A stretch of DNA of 64,000 bases from Planctomyces sp. SH-PL14 (GCF_001610835.1 NZ_CP011270.1:434001-498000); one strand, 5' to 3'; shown: positions 41,227 through 51,238, counted from the first letter of the stretch. The notes: generated by a model not told the origin, from the letters alone. Numbers and translations: made by a program.

Positions 41227-43113
41227 TCACTTCACCACGCGGGCCACTTCGTCGATCGACGTGACGCCGCGGACGACGAGGCGGATCCCTTCTTCGCTCA
41301 TCGACAGCATCCCGTTCTTGCGGGCCTCGGCCTTGATGGCCGTCATGGGGGCCTTCTCGCGGATCAGGTCCCGCAGCCGGTCGTTGATGACCAGCAGTTC
41401 AAACACCCCGATGCGTCCCCGGTATCCCATGCCGTTGCAGTGCGTGCACTTCTCGCCCTTCCCCTCGGTGGGCGGCTTGTAGAACTCCTTGACCTTCTCG
41501 GCCGAGAGTCCCACCTGCTTGAGGACTTCCGGATTCGGCTTGTAGGCGACGCGACAGTGCGGGCAGAGGCGGCGGGCCAGCCGCTGGCCGAGGATCCCCG
41601 ACACGGCGGTCGAGAGCATGAACGGCTCGACCCCCAGGTCGATGATCCGGAAGAGGGCGGTGATCGTGTCGTTGGCGTGGACGGTCGAGAAGACCATGTG
41701 GCCGGTATTCGCCGCCTGGCAGCAGATCTTGGCGGTCTCCTCGTCGCGGATTTCCCCGATCATCACGATGTCGGGGTCCTGACGGAGGATGCTTCGCAAC
41801 GAGCCGGCGAAGGTCTGGCCGGCCTTCTGGTTGATCTCGATCTGCGTCACGTTCTCCATCTTGTATTCGACCGGGTCCTCCACCGTGATGATGTTGTTTT
41901 CGTTCGAATCGATCGAGGACAGCGCAGCATAGAGCGTCGTCGACTTACCGGCCCCGGTCGGACCGCAGCTCATGAACAGGCCGTGCGGCTCGTTGATGAT
42001 TTTGTCGATCTGCTCGACGAGCTGCTTCCGCATCCCGAGCTGTTCGAGCGACTTGACCGAGTTCGACTGGTCGAGAATACGCATGCTCATCTTTTCGCCG
42101 AACCGCGTCCCCTGCGTCGCAACGCGGAAGTCGATCTCGCGGTCTTCGAGGATGGCGCTGAACGAGCCGTCCTGCGGCTTGCGCTTCTCCGTGATGTCCA
42201 TGGCGCTCAACACCTTGAAGATGTTGATGAGCGCGTCCCCGATGCCGCGGTCGAACGGCTCGGTCGGATACATGACGCCGTCGATACGGAGCCGGGCTCC
42301 CAGCTCGTCTTCCTTGGGTTCCAGATGGATGTCGGTCGCCCGCCGCATGATGGCGTCGTAGACCACCTCCTTGGCGGCCAGGAACCCCTTCGAGTTCTCG
42401 ACCGACCGGGTCCGGGCGTCGTCCCGCTGGCCGGTCTTGGACTTCCCGACGAACGAGATTGGCGGCCCGGCGACGCTCTCCATCGCCCGTCCCGCGCCGA
42501 AGTTGATCCCGATCCGCGCGAGCTGCCGCTTCGTCCACTTCTTGATGTGGGCCGGGGTCATGACCTTGGCGGCGTCCGGAACGCGCTGGTTCCGCTCATT
42601 GATGTAGAGCCCCAGCGGAAGCCCCCCGGCCAGCGCCGCCGCGATCAGGCCGAAGGCGAACGCCGGCATGACGAGGAACAGCGCCATCGCCGCGACGCCG
42701 CCGCCAAGCATGGCGGAGTTCCACAGGAGCGGGCGGACCTTCAGCGACCCGCTGTCGTCGAAGACCCAGGTCGAATAGTGCACCCAGCCGAAGAAGAACC
42801 CGATGAGGAGAACCAGCTTGAAGAGGCTGAAATAGAACCCGACGACCCCGGAGTTCCCCCGCAGGAAATCGGTCGGGAGGTGCGCGTACCGGATGACCGG
42901 GGGAAGAGGGGTCGTGTTGTTGAGGACAACGCCGCTTCCCAGGGTGGGCACACCGGGCATGGCGGGACCGGCCGCCGGCGGGAAGCCGGCTGGCGCCGCC
43001 GCGGTCGGGTCGGGAGGCGCCTGCCCGAAGGCGACGCCGCCGCCGAGCAGGACCGCGAGGCAGATCCCGCACGCCATCCACTGTCGCCATGCCGAAGGCT
43101 GTGAGCCACGCAT
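41227..43113 (-). CDS. GspE/PilB-family secretion ATPase with membrane-anchored N terminus
   Basis: 628 residues from ATG 43113. The ATPase core has Walker A GPTGAGKST (384-392), the Asp box VEDPVEY (411-417), Walker B-type RQDPDIVMIGEIRD (444-457) and His box HANDTITAL. It has a zinc tetracysteine pair, CPHC (517-520) and CTHC (556-559), typical of GspE/PilB. The N terminus is unusual: a signal-like hydrophobic stretch (13-30), a Pro/Ala linker and two further hydrophobic blocks (90-110 and 134-171) where the normal N1 domain would be. It probably powers pilus or pseudopilus assembly; pilT lies upstream. Confidence 0.9.
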   Translation of the reverse strand: MRGSQPSAWRQWMACGICLAVLLGGGVAFGQAPPDPTAAAPAGFPPAAGPAMPGVPTLGSGVVLNNTTPLPPVIRYAHLPTDFLRGNSGVVGFYFSLFKLVLLIGFFFGWVHYSTWVFDDSGSLKVRPLLWNSAMLGGGVAAMALFLVMPAFAFGLIAAALAGGLPLGLYINERNQRVPDAAKVMTPAHIKKWTKRQLARIGINFGAGRAMESVAGPPISFVGKSKTGQRDDARTRSVENSKGFLAAKEVVYDAIMRRATDIHLEPKEDELGARLRIDGVMYPTEPFDRGIGDALINIFKVLSAMDITEKRKPQDGSFSAILEDREIDFRVATQGTRFGEKMSMRILDQSNSVKSLEQLGMRKQLVEQIDKIINEPHGLFMSCGPTGAGKSTTLYAALSSIDSNENNIITVEDPVEYKMENVTQIEINQKAGQTFAGSLRSILRQDPDIVMIGEIRDEETAKICCQAANTGHMVFSTVHANDTITALFRIIDLGVEPFMLSTAVSGILGQRLARRLCPHCRVAYKPNPEVLKQVGLSAEKVKEFYKPPTEGKGEKCTHCNGMGYRGRIGVFELLVINDRLRDLIREKAPMTAIKAEARKNGMLSMSEEGIRLVVRGVTSIDEVARVVK

Positions 43114-43304
43114 CCCGATGCCAATCGTTCATCGGCCCCGGGGCCACCGGAGCCACGCCAGAAGTTCTTGGGGCGCTGGCCGCGCCCCACGCGGGAGCCT
43201 CTTCGATGCTCCCTCTCGGTCATCCGTTCCCGGTTTGTCAGGCGGCTCTCTTCCGAATCGGCCGGCAGGACAAACGATCCCACGAGGAAAGGGACAGCGG
43301 CCGG

Positions 43305-44480
43305 CTACAGGATCGCGGGCCCCTTCACGTCGATTCCCTTGATCATCATCTTCAGCTCTTCGACGTTCGGAGAGACTTCGAACGCCGTCGGCCGGTCCAG
43401 GAACTCACCCTTCAGGAAGAAGTACAGCGAGTCGTTGAAGACCTGCATCCCTTCGTCCTTTCCGAGCCGGATCGCGGCGGAGAGCTTCTCGTCCTGCCCT
43501 TCCAGGATCAGCTTTCGGACGATCGCGTTGAAGATCATGATCTCGACGATCGGGACGCGCTTCGGCTTGTCCATGACGGTCGGGAGCAGCTTCTGGCCGA
43601 CGATCGCCTTCATGTTGAACGCCATCGAGGAGCGGATGGCGTTGTGCATGTCCTGCGGGAAGAGGTCCAGAATACGGCCGATCGTCGACGGGGCGGACGA
43701 CGCGTGGATCGTTCCGAACACAAGGTGTCCCGTTTCCGCCGCGTGAATCGCGGTTTCGAAAGTTTCCTTATCTCGCAATTCCCCCACCAGCATGATGTCC
43801 GGGTCCTGACGCACGGCCCCTTTCATCGCGATGTGGAAGTCGCTGACGTCCATCCCGATCTCGCGCTGGTTGATCAGCGCCTTGTCCTGCTCGTACACGA
43901 ATTCGATCGGGTCCTCGATCGTCAGGATGTGGACCCGCTCGCGATGGTTGATCCAGTTCAGCATCGACGCGATCGTCGTCGACTTGCCTGACCCGGTCAC
44001 CCCGGCCAGCAGCACCATCCCCTGGTCGTACTTGCAGAGCTCCTCCATGACCGGCGGGAGGTACAGCCCTTCGAAGTTCGGGATGTTGATTTCGACTTTA
44101 CGGGCGACAAGTCCCGGCTTGCCGAGCTGCTTGAGGAGGTTGACGCGGAACCGCCAGTTCTTCCCCTCGTAGAGGACCATGTGGGAGAAGTCGGCGTTGC
44201 CGGTGGCCGCCATCAGCTCCTTGTTCCGGTCGTCCATCACCTCTAGAAACATCCGCCACATCGTGTCTTCGTCGATGGGGGGCATGTCGAGTTCCCGCAG
44301 CGTCCCCTTGATGCGGAGGATCGGCGGCTTCCCGACCTTGAGGTGTAAGTCGGACCCTTCGAACTTGATCTGGAGCTTGAAGAGCTTATTGATTTCCGGC
44401 TCGGGCCCGTTCCGCTTGGCCAGGTTCGGACCGAGCGTGTGACCGAGGTTGCGGGCGGGAGCCGCGGGCGAAGAACTCAT
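43305..44480 (-). CDS. pilT: Type IV pilus retraction ATPase
   Basis: 391 residues from ATG 44480. The N-terminal PAS-like part includes GSDLHLKVGKPPILRIKG, the PilT signature. It is followed by RFRVNLLKQ, Walker A GVTGSGKST (160-168), the Asp box IEDPIEFVY, GMDVSDFHIAMKGAVRQDPDIMLVGELRD and His box HASSAPSTI. Zinc cysteines are absent, as expected for PilT and unlike PilB. It powers depolymerisation of type IV pili or acts in a related machine. It is probably in one transcript with the pilB-like gene and the CvpA-type genes. Confidence 0.92.
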   Translation of the reverse strand: MSSSPAAPARNLGHTLGPNLAKRNGPEPEINKLFKLQIKFEGSDLHLKVGKPPILRIKGTLRELDMPPIDEDTMWRMFLEVMDDRNKELMAATGNADFSHMVLYEGKNWRFRVNLLKQLGKPGLVARKVEINIPNFEGLYLPPVMEELCKYDQGMVLLAGVTGSGKSTTIASMLNWINHRERVHILTIEDPIEFVYEQDKALINQREIGMDVSDFHIAMKGAVRQDPDIMLVGELRDKETFETAIHAAETGHLVFGTIHASSAPSTIGRILDLFPQDMHNAIRSSMAFNMKAIVGQKLLPTVMDKPKRVPIVEIMIFNAIVRKLILEGQDEKLSAAIRLGKDEGMQVFNDSLYFFLKGEFLDRPTAFEVSPNVEELKMMIKGIDVKGPAIL

Positions 44481-44556
44481 GGGGGACTCCTGCGGAAGGC
44501 GGAGCGCAAACGGAGGACGGGATTACTCTTTAGTTTACGGCATTTCCGGGCCGTTG

Positions 44557-45927
44557 TCATTGGACGTCCGGCACGAAGGTCAGCTCGAAGCGGAGCGTCC
44601 GGGGCTTGGCCGCCCCCCGAATCTTCTCGTCCTCGGCCTCGACCCGCTTCATCAGGGCGGCCAGCTCCGTCTTCAGGTTCTCGGGAGCGTCCTTGGCGTG
44701 GGCCCGCTGGGAGAGCGCCCGCCACTGCCCGACCAGGCCTTCCTTCGCCCCGACGGCGGCCAGAATCGCCTGCCCCTGGGCCACGATCGGATTGGCCGCG
44801 GCCCCCGCCGGCCGTGCCGTCGGTCCATAGGCGAGGGCCGCCACGTTGACGCCCGCGGCCCATTCTTTGTCTGTCCGGGGATCGCCGACCGCCACTCCGC
44901 CGATGGCGAGCTGGTGCCGCCCCGCCTTGAGGCCGGTGACCGCCAGCGTGTAGTCGCTCAGCGCGGCAATCGTCGGATCGAGCGCCATGACGACGTTCGT
45001 GTCGGCCGGAATCGGAAACGGAACCGACTCATCGAGCCGATCGAACGTTAGCGTCTTCCCATCCCCCTTGGCATTCTCGATCGTGCAGCCCTTGGCTTCG
45101 GCGATCTTGCCGGAGGCATCGACCACCGCCCGGCTGACGAACGCCTCGGCCCCCAGCTCCTTGAGCAGCGCCGCCGCCATCATGACCTGTCCGGGAGCCC
45201 CCGGATGAACCGGGTCCCCCTGCATGGAAACCGGCTTCTTCGGCAGAGCGTCCTGGGCCGCCACGAACGTTTTCAATCCCTCCGCCCCCGCCACCGCCGG
45301 GTCCAGTGAGAGCTTCCGGAGCATCGGCATCGCGTTCGCCAGGCTCTCGGCCGGCTTGTTCTTCCCCCACACGTCGATCAGGAGATGGAACTGGTCGGCG
45401 AACGGGACTTTTTCGCTCGCGCTGAAGCTCTTGAGAGACACCGCGTAGTCGTGGAGCCGCTGGTTCTGCCCCAGGCTGGCCATCGTGTCGCCGCTGTTGA
45501 CCGGGCTCGCGGTGAGCATCACCGGACGGGCGTCGATCCCGCGGATCTGCTTCACCATTGTCGTCATATTGGCGATGTACTCCTCGGGGGTGAACCGCCC
45601 CTTGTCGTTCATCCCCAGCTCGACCGACACGACCGTCGGCTTCCAGGCGGCGATGTCGTAGTCGAACCGGGCCAGCGTCGTCGGGATCGTGTGGCCGCCG
45701 ACACCGGAGTTCCGGAAGGCGAACTTGAGCTTCGGATACCGGGCGAAGCAGAACGCCTCGAAGTAGTTCGAGTGGAGATGCTGGGCGGTGATGCTGTCCC
45801 CCGCCATGACCCAGATGTCACCGTCTTTGAGCGGAAATTCCCCGCCGCCGCTGACACCGGGAGAGAGCGTGGCCGCGAACGAGAACGCAATCGCCAGAGA
45901 GACCGAGAGGAGCCGCAGGACGTGCAT
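44557..45927 (-). CDS. Exported SGNH/GDSL-family hydrolase
   Basis: 456 residues from ATG 45927. A signal peptide (about 1-25) precedes the SGNH hydrolase fold. Block I has the nucleophile Ser in GDSIT (43-47), Block II Gly in NSGVGGHTI, Block III Asn in ELGMNDKG and Block V Asp-His in DPVHPGAPG. A C-terminal extension of about 180 residues has a beta segment and a helical end. It should hydrolyse an ester or acetyl group, perhaps on a polysaccharide. The substrate is not known. Confidence 0.85.
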   Translation of the reverse strand: MHVLRLLSVSLAIAFSFAATLSPGVSGGGEFPLKDGDIWVMAGDSITAQHLHSNYFEAFCFARYPKLKFAFRNSGVGGHTIPTTLARFDYDIAAWKPTVVSVELGMNDKGRFTPEEYIANMTTMVKQIRGIDARPVMLTASPVNSGDTMASLGQNQRLHDYAVSLKSFSASEKVPFADQFHLLIDVWGKNKPAESLANAMPMLRKLSLDPAVAGAEGLKTFVAAQDALPKKPVSMQGDPVHPGAPGQVMMAAALLKELGAEAFVSRAVVDASGKIAEAKGCTIENAKGDGKTLTFDRLDESVPFPIPADTNVVMALDPTIAALSDYTLAVTGLKAGRHQLAIGGVAVGDPRTDKEWAAGVNVAALAYGPTARPAGAAANPIVAQGQAILAAVGAKEGLVGQWRALSQRAHAKDAPENLKTELAALMKRVEAEDEKIRGAAKPRTLRFELTFVPDVQ

Positions 45928-46047
45928 GGGATTCCCTTGAGCCGCGAAAGTCTCCGGCGCAGCCGCACGCCCGCCGGCCGTCGCAGTGTCGACCTGCCCT
46001 CACCGCAGGTCAACCCTCAGAGCGGTGCCGCAGATGGGGGGCGTTCA

Positions 46048-46149
46048 TTAAACACCAAGACACTAAGGAGGCACCAAGAGCACCAAGGGGGAACAGTTGA
46101 ATGAGTTCCTTGGTGCTCTTGGTGAAGTCTTTGTGTCTTGGTGTTTAAC
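46048..46149. repeat. Inverted repeat of the ACACCAAGAC / GTCTTGGTGT type
   Basis: The arms 46048-46090 (TTAAACACCAAGACAC...) and 46105-46149 (...GTGTCTTGGTGTTTAA) are imperfect reverse complements, making a long potential hairpin. This word type is a widespread non-coding repeat in several bacterial phyla. It lies between minus-strand genes. Confidence 0.8.
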
Positions 46150-46176
46150 TCTTCCTGATCCAACCGCGGCAAGACA

Positions 46177-49050
46177 TCAGAAGGTGACTTCGACTTCACA
46201 GATCTCGTGCGGAGCGATGTGGACCACGACGGCGTCGCCGTCGACCTGCAGCGTCTGGACGGTGTGGCCGCGGAAGTCCCGCTGGCGAGCCGAGGTCGGC
46301 GCCCGGAAGAGGCGGAGTTTGAAGACCTTGCTTCGTCCCTCGGTCTCCAGCAGGCGGAGCGCGAAGCCGCTCCCCGTCGCGAGGGCCTCACCCCCTTCGC
46401 CGCGGATCGGATGGAGGCCGGTCAAGACGACGTTGCGGGTTCCAATATGGACGAGCCACCCGGTCTCGCCGACGGACGGCGGCCCCTTCTCAACCGGCAG
46501 GACGATCGGCGGCGTCATGGCGTCGAGCGCCGCCTGCATCGGGTACTGGTCGTCGATGGCGATGGAGAAGTGGAACGTCCGGGCCGTTTCGCCTTCGGTG
46601 ACGAAGATCGTGTCGACCATCCGGTCGCCGGTCTGGCGATGGAACGTCAGGCCGCGTCCGAGGATCGTCGTTCGCCACGATTCATCCGCGATCTCGACAT
46701 AGTGTGGGGACTCGATCCGCTCCTGCTCGCCGACCGGATGGGCTCCCATCTGGACCGCGCGGGTCAGGGCGGCGGTCGAATCCTTCCAGGCGAACCGTGC
46801 GCAGTAGTAGTTCGACCACGGGTCTCCTTCGGCCTTCTTCTGGACGTCGAGTTCGACCGTGACGTCGATCGTCGACCGTCCCCGCGCCAGGCGGACCTCC
46901 TGCCGATATCCCGCGAGCGTCTGGCCGGTCTGCTGATCGATGAGGACGCCCGTCGTCTCGATCGCTCCGACCGCGGGACCGGTCGCCAGGACGCGGCTGC
47001 CGGTCATCTGCATTTCGGAGTAGTAGGTCTTGTAGCTCTGGGCCTCGTCCCCTTCGCCGACGTTGATCGTCCGCTCGCGGGAGAAACGGAAGGCGAGTTG
47101 CTGGCTGACGCGGTTGGGGCTGCGGTGATAGGTCCGGACCTGGCTGATCCCGCCCGTCACGTCGCTGAGGACCACTTCGAACAGCTCGTTGCGAACGGTC
47201 AGCCCCTCGGCCAGCGGCGGCGGAGCTTTGCCTCCCTTGGCGGAGGGGCTCGGCTGTGAAGTTCCGGCCGGGGCGGCGGGGATCCAGATGAACCCGCAGG
47301 GGGGAATCTCGACAACTGCCGTCGAGCCCTTTCCTTCGGCCTGGGCGGCGAGGACGCGTGTTCCGTCGACCGCCGCCTCGCCTGAGTCAGTGGAAATGAC
47401 CGCCTTCCGGGCGAAGGAAAGCGGATTGAAAGCGATCCACCCGGGCCGTCCGGATGTCGTCCCGTGCTGGAAGACCGCGGTCATCGCGGACTTCCCTTCG
47501 GAGAGGAGCGAGCCGGTTGCCTTCCGCGATGCGTCAACGACTTCCAGCGCCGCTTCCGGATCGGCGGCGGAGAAAGCCGCCTCGGTCGGAGCGACCAGCG
47601 CCGGCCAGTCCCGGCCCCAGAGCATCGCCGCCATGGTGCGGAGCCAGGCGGCCGACTGGAACGCCGTCTGCCGGTTCCACCACTCGACATAGCGCGTCCC
47701 GGGAGCGGCTTCCTGCTTCGCGACCGCCTGGACGAAGAACGGCGAGAGGTAGCCTTCGGCCTTGAACTCCGTCGGCCGGCCGGAGTGCTCGGTTCGGGTG
47801 AAGAACTCGCCGAACGTCGTGAACTTTCCGAGGATCGGGGCGTATCGCTCAGCCCGCCGCAGGTCTTCGAGCCACGGCGTCCGCAGCTCCGGCCAGCGGG
47901 CGATGCAGACGCCGGCAACGTGGTCGTGGTCCATCGATTCCGAGACGCGGACCGGCAGCCGGAGGTAGCTCGATGCGCTGTCGCCGGCGAGCGGGATCCG
48001 GCTGAAGGAATCGAGGGTCGAGTTGTCGCACCCTTCCCAGCGGAGCTTCGACTGCTCCTCGTCCGGGTAGATCCCGTCGTCCATCACAAAGTGGAGTCCC
48101 GATGTGAACCCGGAGCGTCCCAGGACCTGGGGCATCTGCCGGCTGACGCCGTACCGCCGGCGGCCCCAGACGACCGGGCTCGTCCCCAGCAGCCGCTCAT
48201 AGACTTCCCGCCCCGCCGTGAGTTGCCGGACGGTGGTGTCGAGGTCGAGAAGCGGCGTGCAGAGATCGCGATGCTCCCCGCCGATCAGCTCAACACGTTT
48301 CGCCTGGATCCCCTCCTTGAGGAGCCGGATCGTCTCGGGATAGGTCGTTGCGATCTCCTCCAGATCGGCGCCGGTGACCATCAGGTTCAGCGGCGTCTCG
48401 GACCGCAGAAGCTGCTGGAGCTTTTCTCCTGCCAGCCGCGGGATCACGAGGCACAGGTCGAGCAGAAAACAGTCGACCGGGTAGTACCGCTCGCGGCACT
48501 CCAGGAGCATCTCGTAGCAGTGCCGCAGGTGCTTGCGGGCCCCTTCGCCATCCTGCGTGCAGGCCGCCTTGGCCGCCGCGACGATCTCCCGCTCGAGATG
48601 CGGTTCGTCGAGATGGCTGAAGTTCCGCATGTGGCGGGTCAGCAGCTCGGACTGGATGTAGAGATGACCGAACGCCAGGAAGTCCGCCGTCAGGTCGGGA
48701 TCGACCGCCGGCTTCTGGTCGAGCGGCGCGAGGACCGCATCGATGAGGGCCTGCCGCTCCGTGATCCCGGTGACGACGTGCATCCCTTCCCGGCGGGCCC
48801 GTTCGATCCAGGATTCGGGAACCGATTCCGCGCACTTCGTGGGGATCATCACCAGCCGGTTCGGCTGGACGGGGATGTTCTCGTCGGCCCGTTGCCAGCG
48901 GGGAAGACGCTGGGCGTTGGCGATGAGCACGGGGTGCCACGCCACGATGAACGGATTGAGGAGCCCTTCGGCCTGCTTCTCCCCCAGCTCCGTCGGAAAA
49001 TCCTCGAGGCTGTGACTCGGGATCAGAATCAGGAGGTCGTCGTAAGTCAT
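46177..49050 (-). CDS. Large glycosidase-like protein, GH38-type fold suspected
   Basis: 957 residues from ATG 49050, no signal peptide. The N-terminal 550 residues are mixed alpha/beta with acidic and His-rich spots (MDHDHVAGVCIARWPELRT). The C-terminal 400 residues read as beta-sandwiches, with GWIAFNPLSFARKAVI and NELFEVVLSDVTGGISQV resembling the C-terminal domains of alpha-mannosidases (GH38). The canonical N-terminal zinc motif of GH38 is not clear, so the activity is unproven. Family assignment is moderate only. Confidence 0.55.
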   Translation of the reverse strand: MTYDDLLILIPSHSLEDFPTELGEKQAEGLLNPFIVAWHPVLIANAQRLPRWQRADENIPVQPNRLVMIPTKCAESVPESWIERARREGMHVVTGITERQALIDAVLAPLDQKPAVDPDLTADFLAFGHLYIQSELLTRHMRNFSHLDEPHLEREIVAAAKAACTQDGEGARKHLRHCYEMLLECRERYYPVDCFLLDLCLVIPRLAGEKLQQLLRSETPLNLMVTGADLEEIATTYPETIRLLKEGIQAKRVELIGGEHRDLCTPLLDLDTTVRQLTAGREVYERLLGTSPVVWGRRRYGVSRQMPQVLGRSGFTSGLHFVMDDGIYPDEEQSKLRWEGCDNSTLDSFSRIPLAGDSASSYLRLPVRVSESMDHDHVAGVCIARWPELRTPWLEDLRRAERYAPILGKFTTFGEFFTRTEHSGRPTEFKAEGYLSPFFVQAVAKQEAAPGTRYVEWWNRQTAFQSAAWLRTMAAMLWGRDWPALVAPTEAAFSAADPEAALEVVDASRKATGSLLSEGKSAMTAVFQHGTTSGRPGWIAFNPLSFARKAVISTDSGEAAVDGTRVLAAQAEGKGSTAVVEIPPCGFIWIPAAPAGTSQPSPSAKGGKAPPPLAEGLTVRNELFEVVLSDVTGGISQVRTYHRSPNRVSQQLAFRFSRERTINVGEGDEAQSYKTYYSEMQMTGSRVLATGPAVGAIETTGVLIDQQTGQTLAGYRQEVRLARGRSTIDVTVELDVQKKAEGDPWSNYYCARFAWKDSTAALTRAVQMGAHPVGEQERIESPHYVEIADESWRTTILGRGLTFHRQTGDRMVDTIFVTEGETARTFHFSIAIDDQYPMQAALDAMTPPIVLPVEKGPPSVGETGWLVHIGTRNVVLTGLHPIRGEGGEALATGSGFALRLLETEGRSKVFKLRLFRAPTSARQRDFRGHTVQTLQVDGDAVVVHIAPHEICEVEVTF

Positions 49051-49203
49051 GGGGAGGGACGCGGTGGCGAGAGAGTGCGGACTCCGGGACGTGCGGGCTC
49101 CGCAGCGTCGGGTAGACGCGGCCTGAGATCAAGCGGACGGTGCGTCGGAAGGGCTGCGGCCGCTCGACAGCGGGAAGAACTCGCGGTCCGCGGCGGGTCC
49201 CGT

Positions 49204-50229
49204 TCAGGCAGGCGTCAGCTCGTGGAAGGGGTTCTCGGCGAGGGTCAGCCCGCAGAGAAGGATCCCCAGCTCGTACAGGCCGATCAGCGGGAACATCATC
49301 AGCAGCATGCTGATCGGCTCGGCCGGGGTCAGGAACACCGAGAGGGTCGCGATGACGAAGATCGCGATCCGCCGCTTCTCGCGGTAGATCGAGACGTTGA
49401 AGATGTTGATCTTGTTCAGGAACACCATCACGAGCGGCAGTTCCCAGCTGATGCCGAACATCAGCGGAAGCATCACGGCGAAGGAGATGTACTCCGACAG
49501 CCGGTTCATCAGCTCCAGATCCATCGCCGTGTTGAAGCCGAGGAGGAACTTCAACACGAGCGGCATCACGAGGTAGAAGCAGAAGACCGCCCCCCCCAGG
49601 AACAGCAGCAGGCTCAGGGCTCCGTAGCGGTAAACGTACTTCTGCTCATGCGGGTACAGACCCGCCGCGACGAACTGCCAGAGCTGGAAGAAGATCCACG
49701 GAGAGGCGATGACCGTCCCGGCGACCATCGAGACCCGCATGTAGGTCAGGAACGCCTCCTGGGCGTTCGTCGTCACGATCTTCGGCTTGAGGACCCGCTC
49801 CTGGAGCTGTTTCAGCTCGGGCGAGTAAACCGCCATTGCCAGCGGCTTCTCCGGGAGGCCGTCGACAGACTCGGGAATCTGCGTCGGGGCTGCCTGATGA
49901 AGAGTCTGGACGAGATCCTTTGCGGCGATCTGGATCGTCAGCCACCCCAGCCGGGCGACGTCGATCTCTCCCGGTTCGAGGTGGGCATCCTCGTGCTTGG
50001 GGTTGCCGGTTTTCCCAGTGAGCTGCTGCTCCTCGATCATCTGGAAGATCGCCTGATCGATCGGCTGGCGGATCAGCATCACCAGGGACTCGCCCCAGTA
50101 GAATGCCAGGATCACCGCCACGCCCCAGCCGATCAGCGCGCGAATCACGTAGAACCGGAGAACTTCGAGGTGTTCTCCGAACGTCATCGTGGATTCGTCA
50201 AACAAATCCTTCGACGAAGGCTTGGCCAT
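49204..50229 (-). CDS. tatC: Sec-independent translocase TatC with enlarged first periplasmic loop
   Basis: 341 residues from ATG 50229, compared with about 250 in typical TatC. The N-terminal MTFGEHLEVLR (15-25) is the signal-peptide contact motif. Helix 1 is ALIGWGVAVILAFYWG. An insertion of about 75-80 residues (about 70-150) precedes the conserved QEAFLTYMRV at residue 157. The remaining five helices follow, including FGISWELPLVMVFL. TatC recognises twin-arginine signal peptides and exports folded proteins. tatA/B are not in the window. Confidence 0.93.
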   Translation of the reverse strand: MAKPSSKDLFDESTMTFGEHLEVLRFYVIRALIGWGVAVILAFYWGESLVMLIRQPIDQAIFQMIEEQQLTGKTGNPKHEDAHLEPGEIDVARLGWLTIQIAAKDLVQTLHQAAPTQIPESVDGLPEKPLAMAVYSPELKQLQERVLKPKIVTTNAQEAFLTYMRVSMVAGTVIASPWIFFQLWQFVAAGLYPHEQKYVYRYGALSLLLFLGGAVFCFYLVMPLVLKFLLGFNTAMDLELMNRLSEYISFAVMLPLMFGISWELPLVMVFLNKINIFNVSIYREKRRIAIFVIATLSVFLTPAEPISMLLMMFPLIGLYELGILLCGLTLAENPFHELTPA

Positions 50230-50454
50230 GGCTCAGACGCTCCCGGGAACGGAGTGGACGGAGTCGATCGCACGTGTGCGACCTGGTGCCCACTCAAAAC
50301 GCCCCGCGGAGAACAGGGAGGAGAGCGGAATTTCTGCTGTCGACTCAAGTTTAGCACCGCCGGGAACCGGAGTGTAGCCAGGAAAATCGCCTTCAAACCG
50401 GGAAGCGGACCGCCGAAGATGAGGGAGTCACCACCTCGACAACCGGCAAAGTCC

Positions 50455-51231
50455 ATGTCTCCATCGACCTACCAGGTCCGTCCCGCGGAGCCGGGAATCC
50501 TGACGGAAATCTTCCTCGCGAAGCGGGCGGAGTTTCAGAGCGGGCTCTACCAGACCCTCACAGCGGGGCTGCGGCGGGACCACCTCCGCAGCCACTTCCT
50601 CGAAGCCGATCCCCGGAAGCGGGACCGCATTCGAAAATTCCTCGACAGCGGCTGGACCGTCCGCAATCCCGGCTACACCGATGAGGAGATCCGCGAGTTC
50701 CCCCGACTCTTCTTCGGGTATTCCCTGTACGAGGTGGACGGCGTGTTCCTCAAGCGGCGGGCCGGACTGGCGACCGCGGACGACCGGGATGAGGAGTACC
50801 GGCTCGAAGAGGAGCGGGCCCAGGTCATCCGGATGATCTTTCGGTACGACTCCGCGCACCTGCCGACCAAGGTGATCGAGTTCTGCCGGGCAGCGTTACG
50901 GGATCCCCTGTCGGAGATCGGAACGCTCGGCGAAAACTACCCCGATCTGGGGTCGCGGATGGATCCTGAAGTGACCGCGGAGCTGGAACGGCTCGACCGC
51001 TGGATCCGGTATGCCGGGCTGTTCCTGTTCGGCTATTTGATCTTCGAGATCTGCGAGACGATCATCGGCTGCGAGACCGTGCGGTACGGCCAGCGGGACG
51101 TGATCGACCTGCGGCAGGACGAGGTCTGGGTGACGTCGCTCTGGAACCTGAACATGAACGTCGTGCGGTGGACCGACGCCGTGGACGGTCGGGACGCTCC
51201 GCCAACGGGATCCGCCGGGAAAGTCGAGTAG
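50455..51231 (+). CDS. Hypothetical protein preceding the DUF455 gene
   Basis: 258 residues from ATG 50455; an ATG at 50419 adds 12 residues. It is helical and charged, without a signal peptide. There is one weakly hydrophobic block near residue 185 (YAGLFLFGYLIFEICETIIG). The early part RAEFQSGLYQTLTAGLRRDHLRSHFLEADPRKRDRI is strongly amphipathic. The stop lies 7 bases before the GTG of the DUF455-type gene, so the pair is probably one operon with linked function. No family recognised. Confidence 0.75.
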   Translation: MSPSTYQVRPAEPGILTEIFLAKRAEFQSGLYQTLTAGLRRDHLRSHFLEADPRKRDRIRKFLDSGWTVRNPGYTDEEIREFPRLFFGYSLYEVDGVFLKRRAGLATADDRDEEYRLEEERAQVIRMIFRYDSAHLPTKVIEFCRAALRDPLSEIGTLGENYPDLGSRMDPEVTAELERLDRWIRYAGLFLFGYLIFEICETIIGCETVRYGQRDVIDLRQDEVWVTSLWNLNMNVVRWTDAVDGRDAPPTGSAGKVE

Positions 51232-51238
51232 CTGCCAA

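Noticed and set aside
47464-51231. A 1,255-codon plus-strand frame covering the GH38-like gene and beyond
   Set aside because: The first 950 codons are the antisense shadow of the real minus-strand gene (Arg/Glu-rich, no motifs). Only the last part from 50455 is a real gene.
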